11,119 nucleotides of DNA from positions 1-11,119 of the forward strand of contig CAZMBI010000027.1 of NCBI GenBank assembly GCA_964564675.1, read 5' to 3'. The notes beneath the pieces are model-generated. The model worked only from the letters and a program-made list of their open reading frames with translations. It was not told the origin of the DNA and searched no databases. Shown one piece after another: positions 1-8,128 of the stretch (the first letter of the stretch is position 1; every line of letters starts with the position of its first letter). Source of the DNA: CAZMBI01 sp964564675. Its GTDB lineage: Bacteria; Pseudomonadota; Alphaproteobacteria; Rickettsiales; UBA3002. The position numbers and the translations under genes were made by a program.

Positions 1-77
1 GGGGGAGGGAAAGCGGGAGAGGCAAGCGGCGCGCGTACGTGCAAGCGGGGAAGCGGGGCGCCGTGCAGCCAGATCAT
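1..77 (-). CDS. possible partial CDS running off the window edge
   Basis: An ATG at 77 reading leftwards opens a frame that stays open for 25 codons to the window edge. It begins MIWLHGAPLPRLHV. It lies 22 nt downstream of the stop of the ABC permease gene, so it could be the next gene of that operon. In such operons the partner is often the ATP-binding subunit, but these residues do not look like the start of one. No clear Shine-Dalgarno sequence is seen, and GC-rich DNA stays open by chance easily. No function can be given. Confidence 0.22.
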   Translation of the reverse strand, partial: MIWLHGAPLPRLHVRAPLASPAFPP

Positions 78-99
78 GTCAGTGCATTCGCCTCATCGC

Positions 100-969
100 C
101 TAGACCACATCGTTAAACCCTTTGCGGGTGCGGGCGAAGAAGGCATAGCCAAGCAGCAGCACGAACCCGGCCGCGGCGTAGGTGAGGCCGAGCGTTGCCC
201 AGTCGGGCCAGGTTTCATAAAACAGCACGGCGCGGGTGTTTTCGATGATCGGGGTGAGCGGGTTGAACTGCATCGCCGTGCGGTAGGGCTCGGGCAGCGC
301 CGAGACGGGATAAAAGATCGGGCTGAGGAAGAGCAGGACCGTGGTGATAAAGCCCATCACCTGCGCCAGATCACGGACGAAGACGCCGATCGCCGCCACC
401 AGCCAGGCGGCGCCCTGCAGCATGAGCACCAGCGGCAGGATGGTCAGCGGCAGCAGCAGCGCCATGGCCGAGGGCGGATGGCCGGTGGCAAGCATGGCCA
501 GCAGCAGCAGGGCGAGCTGGATGAGCATCATCACCGCGGCGCTGCCGGTGACCATCAGCGGCAGCAGGGCCAGCGGAAAGACGACTTTTTTGACGTAATT
601 GGCGTGCTGCAGGATGATGGTGGTGGCGCGGGTGAGGCTTTCGGCGGTGAACTGGTGGAGGATGAGGCCGCTATAGAGAATGAGCGGGAAGGCGATGGCG
701 GTTGTCTGCTCGGCCGGGAGGTTGAAGCGGGCGCGGAAAATGACGCCGAAGACGAAGCTGTATACGCCGAGCATGAGCAGCGGCGTGATCAGCGCCCACA
801 GCACACCCAGCAGCGAGCCGCGATAGCGCGCCGCCAGGTCACGGCGCAACAGCTGGCCGAGGAGGTATAATGCAGGGCGCGAGAAAACCGACGAACGGCG
901 GGCAGCGGGCGCGTTCATTGCCGGCTGGTGTGCGTCGTCACCCATCTCCTGAGGCTCGATTGCGTTCAT
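100..969 (-). CDS. ABC-2 type transporter permease, polysaccharide/polyol-phosphate export type (KpsM/Wzm-like)
   Basis: A 289-residue inner-membrane protein resembling the permease half of capsule, O-antigen or teichoic-acid type exporters, which move lipid-linked glycans out of the cytoplasm with an ATPase partner. About 30 polar residues come first, then LLRRDLAARYRGSLLGVLWALITPLL (about 38-63), the typical cytoplasmic amphipathic entry followed by the first membrane span. About five further hydrophobic segments follow. The C-terminus, ARTRKGFNDVV, is typical of the ABC2_membrane family, and the length fits. The start at 969 overlaps the stop of the upstream EamA gene in ATGA. A strong GAGGAGGAAG ribosome site lies inside the end of that gene, so translation is probably coupled. 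No ATPase gene is visible in the window; it may lie beyond the left edge. The transported glycan cannot be told. Confidence 0.85.
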   Translation of the reverse strand: MNAIEPQEMGDDAHQPAMNAPAARRSSVFSRPALYLLGQLLRRDLAARYRGSLLGVLWALITPLLMLGVYSFVFGVIFRARFNLPAEQTTAIAFPLILYSGLILHQFTAESLTRATTIILQHANYVKKVVFPLALLPLMVTGSAAVMMLIQLALLLLAMLATGHPPSAMALLLPLTILPLVLMLQGAAWLVAAIGVFVRDLAQVMGFITTVLLFLSPIFYPVSALPEPYRTAMQFNPLTPIIENTRAVLFYETWPDWATLGLTYAAAGFVLLLGYAFFARTRKGFNDVV

Positions 970-1871
970 AATGCTTCCTCCTCCTGGCCGACGAGGCGTT
1001 TGTGGTGGCGGGTTTCACGGTAGCTGATATAAGCCGCCGAGGCCACAATCACCGCCGCGCCGATCCAGGTTGCGCGGTTCGCCACCTCTCCGAAAACGAT
1101 ATAAGCGAACATGGCGGTAAAAATCAGCCGCGAAAAGTCAAACGGCATCAGCACCGCGATATCGGCGCGGGCATAGGCGCGCACCAGGCACAGATGCGCC
1201 AGGGTGGAAGTGGCGGCCACGCCGAAGCAATACAGCCAGGCTTGTGCACTTGGATGCTCCCAGTGATACAGCCCGGAAGGCAGCGACCACAGCATCATGA
1301 AAAACGCCATATAAAAGACGATGCGCTCGGGCGGTTCGCTTTTGCTGAGCGATTTGACGAAAATACTGGCAATCGCCCACATCGAGGTGGCGCAGGGCAC
1401 GAGCAGGAGCGTCCAGTTCATGTTGTCCGGATCGGGGCGGATGATAATCATGGCGCCGGCAAAGCCCATGCCGATCGCCGACCAGCGGTGGATGCCGGCG
1501 CGTTCGCCGAGAAACAGCATGGCGAAAATGGTAGTGAGAATCGGCGCGGTGAAGCTCAGCGCCGTGGCCTCATTAAGCGGCAGCACGACAATACAGTAAA
1601 ACCACAGCTGCATGCCGATCACGCCGATCGTCCCGCGCCAGAAATGGCTGACGATGCGCTCGGTGCGCAGCACCCGGATGCCATTACCGATCACCCACGG
1701 CATCAGCAGCAACACACTGAAAACATTGCGCAAGAACACCACCTCGGTAGTATGCAGCTCGTCTGAGGCAAAGCGGATGAACAGGCTCATCGCCGAAAAA
1801 CAGGCGGTGCTGGTAATCATAAAGGCAATCGCCTGCGCCACCGGCGGCATCACTGGCTTGGTCAAAGACAT
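966..1871 (-). CDS. DMT superfamily transporter with two EamA domains
   Basis: A 301-residue inner-membrane protein of the drug/metabolite transporter superfamily. It has about ten hydrophobic segments arranged as two EamA repeats, roughly residues 11-145 and 155-290. Family-typical stretches include FLRNVFSVLLLMPW, NEATALSFTAPILTTIFAMLFLGE near residue 115 (the usual 'P..t...a..flgE' of EamA proteins) and the matching IFTAMFAYIVFGE in the second repeat. Members export or import small metabolites such as amino acids or purines; the substrate cannot be predicted. The gene is transcribed divergently from glnD and runs straight into the ABC permease by an ATGA overlap, so the two are probably cotranscribed. 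The ATG at 1871 is preceded only by a weak AGG; a start a few codons later (MPPVAQAIAF) is possible. Confidence 0.88.
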   Translation of the reverse strand: MSLTKPVMPPVAQAIAFMITSTACFSAMSLFIRFASDELHTTEVVFLRNVFSVLLLMPWVIGNGIRVLRTERIVSHFWRGTIGVIGMQLWFYCIVVLPLNEATALSFTAPILTTIFAMLFLGERAGIHRWSAIGMGFAGAMIIIRPDPDNMNWTLLLVPCATSMWAIASIFVKSLSKSEPPERIVFYMAFFMMLWSLPSGLYHWEHPSAQAWLYCFGVAATSTLAHLCLVRAYARADIAVLMPFDFSRLIFTAMFAYIVFGEVANRATWIGAAVIVASAAYISYRETRHHKRLVGQEEEAL

Positions 1872-1893
1872 GGGTGCCTGAGCATGTTAGAAT
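1865..1893 (+). promoter_or_regulatory. possible glnD promoter with extended -10
   Basis: AAGACA (1865-1870), a 17-nt spacer and TAGAAT (1888-1893), with TG one base upstream of the -10, form a reasonable sigma70-type promoter. Transcription would start near 1900. That would exclude a GTG start at 1894 and favours the glnD ATG at 1927. The -35 box lies inside the first codons of the divergent EamA gene. Confidence 0.4.
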
Positions 1894-1911
1894 GTGTCCA
1901 GAAAGCATCAA
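1884..1911 (-). promoter_or_regulatory. possible promoter of the EamA-ABC permease unit
   Basis: On the minus strand TTGATG (1906-1911) and TAACAT (1884-1889) are separated by 16 nt, about 13 nt upstream of the ATG at 1871. Each hexamer is a moderate match to the sigma70 consensus. The site overlaps the putative glnD promoter on the other strand. By sequence only. Confidence 0.35.
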
Positions 1912-1926
1912 ACCATAACGGCGCGG

Positions 1927-4668
1927 ATGGCAAAACTCAAAGGGATTATCGATCGGGAGCGGCTGTTCGCCGAGATTGACGCCGCCACGGTGGCACCGGC
2001 TCCCGCGCCGGAGGCGGACCATAAGGTGAACGAGCGCGTGCTCGACCTCCTGGGCACGGCGTATGCCCAGGGTCGGGCGCGGATTGACGCCCAGTTCGAA
2101 CACACGCACCGGCCCGCCGCTTATCTGAAAACCCACAGCGCGCTGATGGATGTGGTGATCCAGGGCGCGGTGAGCGCGGTCAGCAACGCACAAGCGGCAG
2201 ACGCCGCGCTGCCGCCGGTCAGCTGCGTGGCGGTAGGCGGTTATGGGCGGCGGGAACTGTTCCCCGCATCCGATATCGACCTGCTGTTCGTCTATGAATC
2301 GCGCGCGCTCGCCCCGGTAAAAGCATGGGTGGAAGGCGTGCTGTATTATCTGTGGGATGTGGGGCTGACCGTCGGCCACGCCGTGCGCACCGTGCCGGAG
2401 ACGCTGCGCCTGGCCGCCAGGGACCATACGATCACCGCCAATCTGCTCGACCGGCGCTTTATCTGCGGCAGCCGCGCTCTGTTTCAGAGGCTGGATGAAC
2501 AGATACGCAGCCGCATCATCGGTGCCGAGCCGGCCCTTTTTATCGAGGCCAAGCAGGAGGAAAGCATTGCGCGCCACCGCCGGCAGGGAGATTCACGCTT
2601 TTTTCTCGAACCCAATATCAAGGAAAACAAAGGCGGGCTGCGCGATCTGCACAGCCTGCACTGGCTGGCGGCCTATGTCTATGGCGTGCGCACCGTCTCG
2701 GCGCTGGTCAGGTTGGAAATATTAAGCCAGCGTGAATACCGCGAATTTTACCGGGCGCAGCAATTTCTCTGGTGCGTGCGGATTTATCTGCATCTGTTAA
2801 GCGGGCGGGCCGAGGAACGGCTGAGCTTCGATATGCAGCTACGCATCAGCCAGCGGCTGGGATACCGGGCATCGAGCGCGCACAAGCCGGTTGAGCGGTT
2901 TATGACGCGTTATTTCCAGGTCGCCAAAAGCGTCGGTGAGCTGACGCGACTGTTCAGCGCCTTACTCGAAGACGCATACCGCCGGCGCTCACTGCTGCGC
3001 ATTGGGCAATGGTTCACACGCAGCCCCGCCTTCGAGGATTTCGTCGTGCAGGGTGGGCGCCTGCAGTTTGCCGAGGCGGTCGATCTGAGCGCCCGGCCTA
3101 TTTTACTACTGCAGCTTTTTCATACCGCGCAACATGCGGGGCTGGCGATTCACCCGCGGGCCTGGCAGCGGGTACGCCGCCACCACCGACTGATTGACCA
3201 GGCGCTGCGTACCGACGCCCAGGCCAACCGCCTGTTTCTGGATATGCTGCTGGCCGATACGCAACCCGATATCACGCTGCGCTGGTTGAACGAAACCGGC
3301 GTGCTGGGCCGTTTTATCCCGGAATTCGGCAAAATCGTCGGGCAGATGCAATATGATATGTATCACGTCTTCACGGTGGATGAGCATACCCTGCGCGCCA
3401 TCGGCACGTTCCACGCCATCGAGCGCGGCAGGCTCGCCAATGAACTGCCGCTGGCCACGCGCATCATTCACCGGATTTCCTCGCGGCGGGCATTACTGGT
3501 GGCGCTGCTATGCCACGATATCGGCAAGGGCAGCGGGGGCCGGCACGCCGAAAAAGGCGAGAAGATAGTCCGCCGGCTGGGGCAGCGCTTCGGGCTGAAT
3601 CAGGCCGAGGCCGATATGGCCGGCTGGCTGGTGCGTGAGCATGCGCTGCCCAGTGACGTAGCGTTTAAACGCGATCTGAGTGACCCACGCACCATTGCCG
3701 ATTTCGTAGCGCGTGTGCAATCACCCGAACGCCTGCGCGTGCTGCTGATAATCACGGTGTGCGATATCCGCGCGGTCGGCCCTGCTATCTGGAACGGCTG
3801 GAAAGGGGCGCTGTTGCGTGAACTCTATCACCGCGCCGAAGAACAGATGGGCCTGCGCGAAGTGGACAGCCGCTCGCAAGCCATTGACCGCTTTCGCCGG
3901 CATATGCAGGACGCCTTGAGCGGCTGGGACGAGGCCGATCGCGCGCGCTATTTCGCTGTCGGGTTTCCGGCTTTATGGCTGGCCGCGCCTTACCAGCCCC
4001 ATATCCGCCTGGCGCACCTGCTGCGGCGCTGCTGGCGGAAAGAGCAGGCTATTGCCTATGATTACGAGGTGGATTCCTTCCTCGCCGTCACCCGGCTGAT
4101 CTTGTGCCTGCCCGAGCATCATCGGTTAATGCCCTATATCGCCGGCAGCCTGGCCACGGTAAGCGCCTCGATTGCGGCAGCCAAACTATTTACCCTGCGC
4201 GACGGGCTGGCCGTGGCGCTGCTGGATATCCAGTCGCTGCAAGGCGGTGCATTTGACGACGAGCCGCGGCTGCATAAATGCATACAGACCCTGCAATCCA
4301 GCCTCGCCGGGACGTTTGATCTGGCGCACGCGGTGGCCGAGCAGCAACGCGCCTATGAGTCGCAGGCGATGGCCGCGATGCACACCCCGCCGGATGTGTT
4401 TATAGACAACCATTCAAGCGATTCCTACACGCTGATCGAAGTCAACGGCCAGGATCGCATCGGGTTTTTATACGAACTCACCACCGCGTTGAGCGAACGG
4501 CATCTGACTATCGCCACCTCGCATATCACCACTTATGGTGAGCGCGCGGTTGATGTGTTCTATGTCAAGGATGGGTTCGGCCTGAAGATCACCCACCCGA
4601 CCAAACTGGCGCAGATTCGGGATGCAGTGCTCGCCTGCTTAGGTTATAGAGTAAGTCAAAAGGAGTAA
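1927..4668 (+). CDS. glnD: bifunctional [protein-PII] uridylyltransferase / uridylyl-removing enzyme GlnD
   Basis: GlnD senses glutamine in the cytoplasm. It adds UMP to PII proteins when nitrogen is short and removes it when glutamine is plentiful, controlling glutamine synthetase and the Ntr response. With this start it has 913 residues, normal for the family. The nucleotidyltransferase motif is G104-GYGRRELFPASD116-ID118, with the metal-binding aspartates 116 and 118. The conserved KENKGGLRDLH follows from residue 232. An HD hydrolase domain has its HD pair at H530/D531 (LLCHDIGKG). Two ACT domains close the protein, from about 720 and 834. No domain is missing. The frame is open back to a GTG at 1894 (11 more residues), but the ATG at 1927 fits the promoter above and gives MAKLKGIIDRERL, similar to other alphaproteobacterial GlnD N-termini. 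It is first in an operon with the two following genes. Confidence 0.96.
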   Translation: MAKLKGIIDRERLFAEIDAATVAPAPAPEADHKVNERVLDLLGTAYAQGRARIDAQFEHTHRPAAYLKTHSALMDVVIQGAVSAVSNAQAADAALPPVSCVAVGGYGRRELFPASDIDLLFVYESRALAPVKAWVEGVLYYLWDVGLTVGHAVRTVPETLRLAARDHTITANLLDRRFICGSRALFQRLDEQIRSRIIGAEPALFIEAKQEESIARHRRQGDSRFFLEPNIKENKGGLRDLHSLHWLAAYVYGVRTVSALVRLEILSQREYREFYRAQQFLWCVRIYLHLLSGRAEERLSFDMQLRISQRLGYRASSAHKPVERFMTRYFQVAKSVGELTRLFSALLEDAYRRRSLLRIGQWFTRSPAFEDFVVQGGRLQFAEAVDLSARPILLLQLFHTAQHAGLAIHPRAWQRVRRHHRLIDQALRTDAQANRLFLDMLLADTQPDITLRWLNETGVLGRFIPEFGKIVGQMQYDMYHVFTVDEHTLRAIGTFHAIERGRLANELPLATRIIHRISSRRALLVALLCHDIGKGSGGRHAEKGEKIVRRLGQRFGLNQAEADMAGWLVREHALPSDVAFKRDLSDPRTIADFVARVQSPERLRVLLIITVCDIRAVGPAIWNGWKGALLRELYHRAEEQMGLREVDSRSQAIDRFRRHMQDALSGWDEADRARYFAVGFPALWLAAPYQPHIRLAHLLRRCWRKEQAIAYDYEVDSFLAVTRLILCLPEHHRLMPYIAGSLATVSASIAAAKLFTLRDGLAVALLDIQSLQGGAFDDEPRLHKCIQTLQSSLAGTFDLAHAVAEQQRAYESQAMAAMHTPPDVFIDNHSSDSYTLIEVNGQDRIGFLYELTTALSERHLTIATSHITTYGERAVDVFYVKDGFGLKITHPTKLAQIRDAVLACLGYRVSQKE

Positions 4669-4672
4669 CGCC

Positions 4673-4945
4673 ATGCTAAAACTGATGTGGCAATTCTGGC
4701 CGGTCTTATTACCCGTTCTGATCTATCTGTTATGGATGCTGCGCCACCGCAATCTGGCCGCCCAGGCCGGCGAGGATGTACCCGACTGGACAGAAGGGCC
4801 CTGGCTGTGGGCCGCTACTGCCACCGTGGTGCTGGCGATGATCGGATTTTTGATTCTGGGGCTTAGCGCCGAACCCAACCGTGAAGAGATTTACAGTCCC
4901 GCCGAATTCAAAGACGGCGAACTGGTGGAAGAGCGGTTTGACTAA
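4673..4945 (+). CDS. small membrane protein, DUF6111-like
   Basis: A 90-residue protein with two hydrophobic segments: residues about 4-21 (LMWQFWPVLLPVLIYLLW) and about 42-64 (GPWLWAATATVVLAMIGFLI). A short polar tail contains Y-S-P-A-E-F-K-D-G-E-L-V. The two-span shape, the 'PA.. .dG.lv' tail and the position directly before a CCA tRNA nucleotidyltransferase match the uncharacterised alphaproteobacterial family DUF6111 as I remember it; this was not checked by search. It starts 4 nt after the glnD stop, with its AAGGAG ribosome site (4660-4665) inside the last glnD codons. Its stop overlaps the next start as TAATG. Translation of the three genes is probably coupled. Function unknown. Confidence 0.8.
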   Translation: MLKLMWQFWPVLLPVLIYLLWMLRHRNLAAQAGEDVPDWTEGPWLWAATATVVLAMIGFLILGLSAEPNREEIYSPAEFKDGELVEERFD

Positions 4946-6186
4946 TGCAGCTTGACGCCCAACCCTGGCTGACGCATCCCAACACCCAAACCCTGCTGGC
5001 AGCCTTTACCGGGGCCGGTGTCGAGTTGCGCTTTGTCGGGGGCTGCGTGCGCGATGCCCTGATGGGCCGGCCGGTTAAGGATGTGGATGCCGCCACCCCG
5101 GCGCCGCCCGAAGCGGTGATGGCGTTGCTCGGGCAGGCCGGTATTAAAACCGTGCCCACGGGGCTCAGACACGGGACGGTGACCGCGGTGATCGATCACA
5201 CACCGTTTGAGGTGACCACCCTGCGCACCGATGTCGCCTGTGACGGCCGGCATGCCGACGTGGCCTTCACTGACGACTGGCGGGCCGACGCCGCGCGTCG
5301 CGACTTCACCATGAACGCGCTGTATTGCGACGCGCAGGGCGTAATCACCGATTTTTTCGGCGGCGTGGCGGATGCCCTGGCCGGACGCGTGACCTTTATC
5401 GGCGACGCCTCGGCGCGGATCACCGAAGACGCGCTACGCATGCTGCGTTTTTTCCGTTTCTTCGCCACTCATGGCCGCCCCCCGGCGGACGAGGCGGCGC
5501 TGGCCGCCTGCCGCTATCATGCCGGCATGATCGGCGGGCTGTCCGGCGAGCGTATCCAGCACGAGATGTTCAAACTGCTGGCGGCGCCAGATGCGGCGGA
5601 CGCGCTGACATTGATGGAGCAAACGGGGGTGCTGCCGTATGTGATCACCCATCACTCGCACCCGGCACCCTTCATCTATCACTCGCTTACCGAGGCGGCG
5701 GATCGCATGCCGCACCGGATGCAGGCACTGATCAGACTCGGCCTGCTGCTGCGACAATGCCCGCAACCCGAGGCGGCGGCGTCAACCATCGGCCAGCGCT
5801 GGAAGCTCTCCAATCGCGATAAACACGATCTCAAACGTCTGACGAACACATCGCCGCTTGCCCTGCCTGCCGATGATGTCACGGTGATGGGCTGGCTGCG
5901 TGCCCATGGCCGCGAGATGACCGACGCCCTTATTGTCCGCGATCATGCCGAAGCGGCGCACGATGCCGGGGCGACGGCGGCATTGCTCGAGCGCGCCGGC
6001 CGCCTGCCGATTCCCGAATTCCCGGTCACCGGCGCTGATTTACTCAAAGCCGGCGTAGCGCAAGGCCCGCAGTTGGGCGAAGCGTTGAAACAGCTGGAAG
6101 CCGCATGGGTGGATTCGGGTTATGCACTGGGAAAGGATGCGTTGCTGGCGCAATTATCACTCCTCCCGCTTGCCGGGGAACGCTAG
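4945..6186 (+). CDS. cca: CCA tRNA nucleotidyltransferase (class II, bacterial)
   Basis: This cytoplasmic enzyme adds or repairs the 3'-terminal CCA of tRNAs without a template, using CTP and ATP. It has 413 residues. The polymerase-beta-like head carries G32-GCVRD37 and the metal-binding D46-V-D48. R118-RDFTMNAL is the conserved RRDFT(I/M)NA motif. E161-DALRMLRFFRF is the EDxxR nucleotide-selecting motif, where E161, D162 and R165 recognise CTP/ATP bases in class II enzymes. The RNA-binding helical body follows (about 185-400), with the alphaproteobacterial LSGERIQHEMFKLL. No HD phosphohydrolase domain of the E. coli type is seen. It is the last gene of the glnD operon. Alternatives are a poly(A) polymerase or an A- or CC-adding specialist, but the full EDxxR motif and the context favour the complete CCA enzyme. 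It may also finish the tmRNA in this window, whose gene lacks CCA. Confidence 0.94.
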   Translation: MQLDAQPWLTHPNTQTLLAAFTGAGVELRFVGGCVRDALMGRPVKDVDAATPAPPEAVMALLGQAGIKTVPTGLRHGTVTAVIDHTPFEVTTLRTDVACDGRHADVAFTDDWRADAARRDFTMNALYCDAQGVITDFFGGVADALAGRVTFIGDASARITEDALRMLRFFRFFATHGRPPADEAALAACRYHAGMIGGLSGERIQHEMFKLLAAPDAADALTLMEQTGVLPYVITHHSHPAPFIYHSLTEAADRMPHRMQALIRLGLLLRQCPQPEAAASTIGQRWKLSNRDKHDLKRLTNTSPLALPADDVTVMGWLRAHGREMTDALIVRDHAEAAHDAGATAALLERAGRLPIPEFPVTGADLLKAGVAQGPQLGEALKQLEAAWVDSGYALGKDALLAQLSLLPLAGER

Positions 6187-8075
6187 GCGGCAGGTGAGGT
6201 AGCCAGCCCCCCGATCACGCCGCCATCGTCGCGGGTAATGGCCACCACCGCCGAGCGCGGCGGCATGGCGGCGTCAAAATCCGGCCAGCGCGTGGCGGGC
6301 TCATCAAAGGTCGAGCCCTCGCCGGGATGTTGCACGGCGATAAAAAAGGTTTCGCTGTTGGGGGTAAAGCATGGACCGGTCATCTCACAGCCTTTGGGCC
6401 CGCGTGCGAAGGCGTGCGTGATGGCGCGCCCGGGGCCGGTACAATCCGCGGCATAGACCGCATCGGCGGCATCAATCGCCGACTCCTGCCCGTCGGTGGT
6501 AATCCAGATCCGGCCCTGACGGTCAAACGCCAGATTATCCGGGCAGGCCAGCCACCCCCGCTCGGACGTTCCCACCCCGTATTCGCCCTGTTTAAACGCC
6601 TGTTCCGCCTGCGGATCGCCGCCTTCGAGAAATATCTCCCAGGCGAAACGATCCGCGGCATGATCGCGCGAGCCATCCACACCGGGGGGCAGGAATTCGA
6701 GCATATAGCCCATCGGGTTGGGCGCGCGGCGATTGACCGCGTTGGGCTCTTCGCGCTCGCCATTTTTAGTGAGCACGGCATAGACGCGGCCCGTGACAGG
6801 GTTCACCTCAACATCCTCTGGCCGGTCCATCGGCGTGGCGCCCAGCAAGTCGCCCGCACGGCGCGCTTCGATGAGCACATCCGCCTGCGAATGAAACCCG
6901 TTTTCCGGTGTCAGCGGCCCCTCGCCAAATACCAGCGGCAGCCAGCCGAGCGATCCGTCCTCGCGAAAACGGGCCACCGAGAGCGTGCCGTTATCGAGCA
7001 ACGTACGGTTATGGTTGGGATAGCCCGGCTCATACGGATCGCGCGAGACAAACCGATAGATATACTGGAAATATTCGTCATCGCCGCTATAGACCACCAC
7101 CCGGCCATCATAATTTTGCACGCAGGACGCGCCCTCACGCTTGAAGCGGCCAAGCGCCGTGCGTTTGACCGGACGGCTGTCCGGCGCAAACGGATCAATC
7201 TCCACCACCCAGCCGAAGCGGTTGGGCTCGTTGGGTTCGGCTTTTACGTCAAAGCGCGGGTCGATCTGATCCCAGCGGTAATACAGATCTTTGCCCATGG
7301 TCATTTTGTCGTGATTGGCTTTCTCCGGGCCCTCATAGCCATTCATATGGAAATAACCATCAACATTCTCCTCGCAGCTGAGATAGGTGTTCCACGGGGT
7401 CATCCCGCCGGCGCAATTGGCAAAGGTCCCCAGCACTTCGTCCGCGGTGGGGTTGGCGCTGGTGCGCAGGCGCGGCGAACCCGCCGCCGGCCCGCTCAGG
7501 CGAATCGGCGTGGTGGCGGTAACCCGCCGGCTATACTGGCCGGGCAGCACTTTCCAGGTGCCGTTTGTCTGCCTGATTTCCACCACGGAGACGCCGAGCG
7601 CTTCCATCTCGACGCGTTTTTCCCGCTCGCTGAGCGCGTCCGGGCCGCGCCCGCCGGGAAACATCAGTTCGGGGTTGGTGTATTCATGATTCACACATAG
7701 CAGGCCGTGGCTGGAGGGCTTGAGCGGATCGAGCGGGAAATAGGCCACGAAATCATTGTTATAGCCGAACTGGCGGGCCTGTGCCTCGGGGGTTTGCGCC
7801 GCCGGATCAAACGCGGGAGCATCGGCAAACAGCGGATCGCCCCAGCGCAGCATGACCTGCGAATGATAGCCTTCGGCGACGTGCATTCGGGCGTCCAGAC
7901 CGCGGGCGATTTCGGCAAAACGCAGGCTGCTCAATGCCGTGGTCTCAATGGTGCGGGCAGCGGCAAACGGTGCCGGTATCGCGCCAGCCAGCGCCAGCGC
8001 ACCGCCGGCGCGCAACACGTTACGCCGCGAGACCCGGCGCTGTAAGATGGTCTGAAAATCGGGGCTTACCAACAT
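6183..8075 (-). CDS. phoX: PhoX family alkaline phosphatase (DUF839), Tat-exported
   Basis: PhoX enzymes are monomeric Ca/Fe-dependent phosphatases that release phosphate from organic esters outside the cytoplasm during phosphate starvation. A twin-arginine signal is clear near residues 15-45: SRRNVLRAGG, then ALALAGAIPAPFAAA with an AxA cleavage site. The mature part shows typical PhoX/DUF839 blocks: LLCVNHEYTNPE, NCAGGMTPWNTYLSCEEN, VVVYSGDDEYFQYIYRF, RPEDVEVNP, CPDNLAFDRQGRIWITTDGQ and HPGEGSTFDEP. The length (630 residues) is normal. The ATG at 8075 has no ribosome site. A TTG at 8093 would add six residues, also without a good one; a TATATA box 7 nt before the ATG suggests leaderless translation. 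The stop overlaps that of cca. The nearby phoB suggests phosphate control, but I found no convincing Pho box. The substrate range is not predictable. Confidence 0.93.
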   Translation of the reverse strand: MLVSPDFQTILQRRVSRRNVLRAGGALALAGAIPAPFAAARTIETTALSSLRFAEIARGLDARMHVAEGYHSQVMLRWGDPLFADAPAFDPAAQTPEAQARQFGYNNDFVAYFPLDPLKPSSHGLLCVNHEYTNPELMFPGGRGPDALSEREKRVEMEALGVSVVEIRQTNGTWKVLPGQYSRRVTATTPIRLSGPAAGSPRLRTSANPTADEVLGTFANCAGGMTPWNTYLSCEENVDGYFHMNGYEGPEKANHDKMTMGKDLYYRWDQIDPRFDVKAEPNEPNRFGWVVEIDPFAPDSRPVKRTALGRFKREGASCVQNYDGRVVVYSGDDEYFQYIYRFVSRDPYEPGYPNHNRTLLDNGTLSVARFREDGSLGWLPLVFGEGPLTPENGFHSQADVLIEARRAGDLLGATPMDRPEDVEVNPVTGRVYAVLTKNGEREEPNAVNRRAPNPMGYMLEFLPPGVDGSRDHAADRFAWEIFLEGGDPQAEQAFKQGEYGVGTSERGWLACPDNLAFDRQGRIWITTDGQESAIDAADAVYAADCTGPGRAITHAFARGPKGCEMTGPCFTPNSETFFIAVQHPGEGSTFDEPATRWPDFDAAMPPRSAVVAITRDDGGVIGGLATSPAA

Positions 8076-8081
8076 GGAGTA

Positions 8082-8110
8082 TATATACCGCAATGCCAGC
8101 TTCGGGAAAA
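8082..8110 (-). promoter_or_regulatory. possible phoX promoter placing the start at the ATG (leaderless)
   Basis: On the minus strand TATATA (8082-8087) lies 7 nt before the A of the ATG at 8075. A weak -35-like TTTTCC (8105-8110) is 17 nt further upstream. If this is the -10 box, the transcript would begin at or next to the ATG. The -35 is poor, as expected if an activator replaces it, but no clear activator site is seen. Confidence 0.28.
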
Positions 8111-8128
8111 GGGTTTTTAGAAACTGAC

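Noticed and set aside
76..870. Plus-strand frame of 264 codons rich in Q, H, E, G and R
   Set aside because: It is antisense to the ABC permease; the odd low-complexity composition comes from complementing hydrophobic codons.
1684..2577. Minus-strand frame of 297 codons across the eamA-glnD gap
   Set aside because: It overlaps both the start of eamA and the start of glnD, both of which show conserved family motifs in their own frames.
6327..7700. Long plus-strand frame of 457 codons opposite phoX
   Set aside because: It is antisense to a well-supported PhoX gene, has no recognisable domain, and its R/H/I-rich composition is what the complement of a GC-rich gene gives.
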